A stretch of DNA of 6,706 nucleotides, taken from the NCBI GenBank assembly GCA_003565035.1, contig PXDP01000283.1:1-6706 (forward strand), given 5' to 3'. Origin of the DNA: PVC group bacterium. GTDB lineage: Bacteria; Verrucomicrobiota; Kiritimatiellia; SS1-B-03-39; UBA6053. Positions within the stretch are counted from its first letter, which is position 1, and each line of letters starts with the position of its first letter. The notes below the pieces were generated by a model. It searched no databases. It saw only the letters and a list, made by a program, of their open reading frames with translations, and was not told where the DNA came from. A program made the position numbers and the translations under genes. Shown here piece after piece: positions 6,618 through 6,706 of this stretch.

Positions 6618-6706
6618 GGAGGGCCAAGGGCCCGGCTCAACAAAGCCCAGCCCGCAAGGGCTGGGACAGGGTCCATTCCGCGTGGGAGGGCCAAGGGCCC
6701 GGCTCA
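6618..6706. repeat. GC-rich direct repeat pair flanking a GNRA-capped hairpin
   Basis: A 22-bp sequence containing GGGCCAAGGGCCC occurs at 6618-6639 and again, identically, at 6685-6706, where the window ends. The period is 67 bp. Each copy contains a GGGCC/GGCCC hairpin with an AAG loop. Between the copies lies a perfect 8-bp stem, CCCAGCCC (6646-6653) with GGGCTGGG (6658-6665), capped by GCAA, a GNRA tetraloop. This resembles REP/BIME-like intergenic palindromic units, which often occur in many copies. No transposase is visible in the window. Confidence 0.75.

Noticed and set aside
6603..6706. Plus-strand ORF starting ATGGCGGCC and open to the window end
   Set aside because: It is made almost entirely of the GC-rich repeat units and has no ribosome-binding site.
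1..6706. Helicase-based phage-defence island
   Set aside because: The two helicases are convergent, unlinked in transcription and separated by a tRNA and an envelope gene. No nuclease, methyltransferase or other defence partner is visible.

Overview
The window is GC-rich bacterial chromosomal DNA with two helicase genes in convergent orientation. Between them lie a tRNA gene and a small envelope-protein gene. A long non-coding stretch full of palindromes fills the right end. No ribosomal RNA or other phylogenetic marker is present. The SWIM/SNF2 architecture, weak Shine-Dalgarno signals and short TTTTCC...GGAAAA palindromes are compatible with the PVC group (Verrucomicrobiota/Kiritimatiellota). 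That placement rests on memory of such genomes and is low-confidence.

Left part (1-1713, + strand): the 3' portion of a UvrD/Rep-like superfamily 1 helicase, cut by the window edge and followed by a good intrinsic terminator. Middle (1791-2681, - strand): tRNA-Thr(UGU) with encoded CCA and its own terminator, about 235 bp of non-coding DNA with several hairpins, then a 178-aa secreted protein that looks like a small outer-membrane beta-barrel. Centre (2770-5922, - strand): a 1050-aa SNF2-family helicase with an N-terminal SWIM zinc finger. It lies 88 bp upstream of the barrel gene in the same direction.

Right part (5923-6706): 784 bp with no convincing gene. In order it holds a potential pseudoknot or switch hairpin in the SNF2 leader, an array of palindromes centred exactly 31 bp apart, a hairpin-dense segment, and the start of a GC-rich direct-repeat cluster that runs off the window.

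The genes do not form an evident pathway. Both helicases act on nucleic acids, but they face each other, are separately terminated and have no defence-system partner in view. The most unusual material is the right-hand intergenic region, not the proteins.
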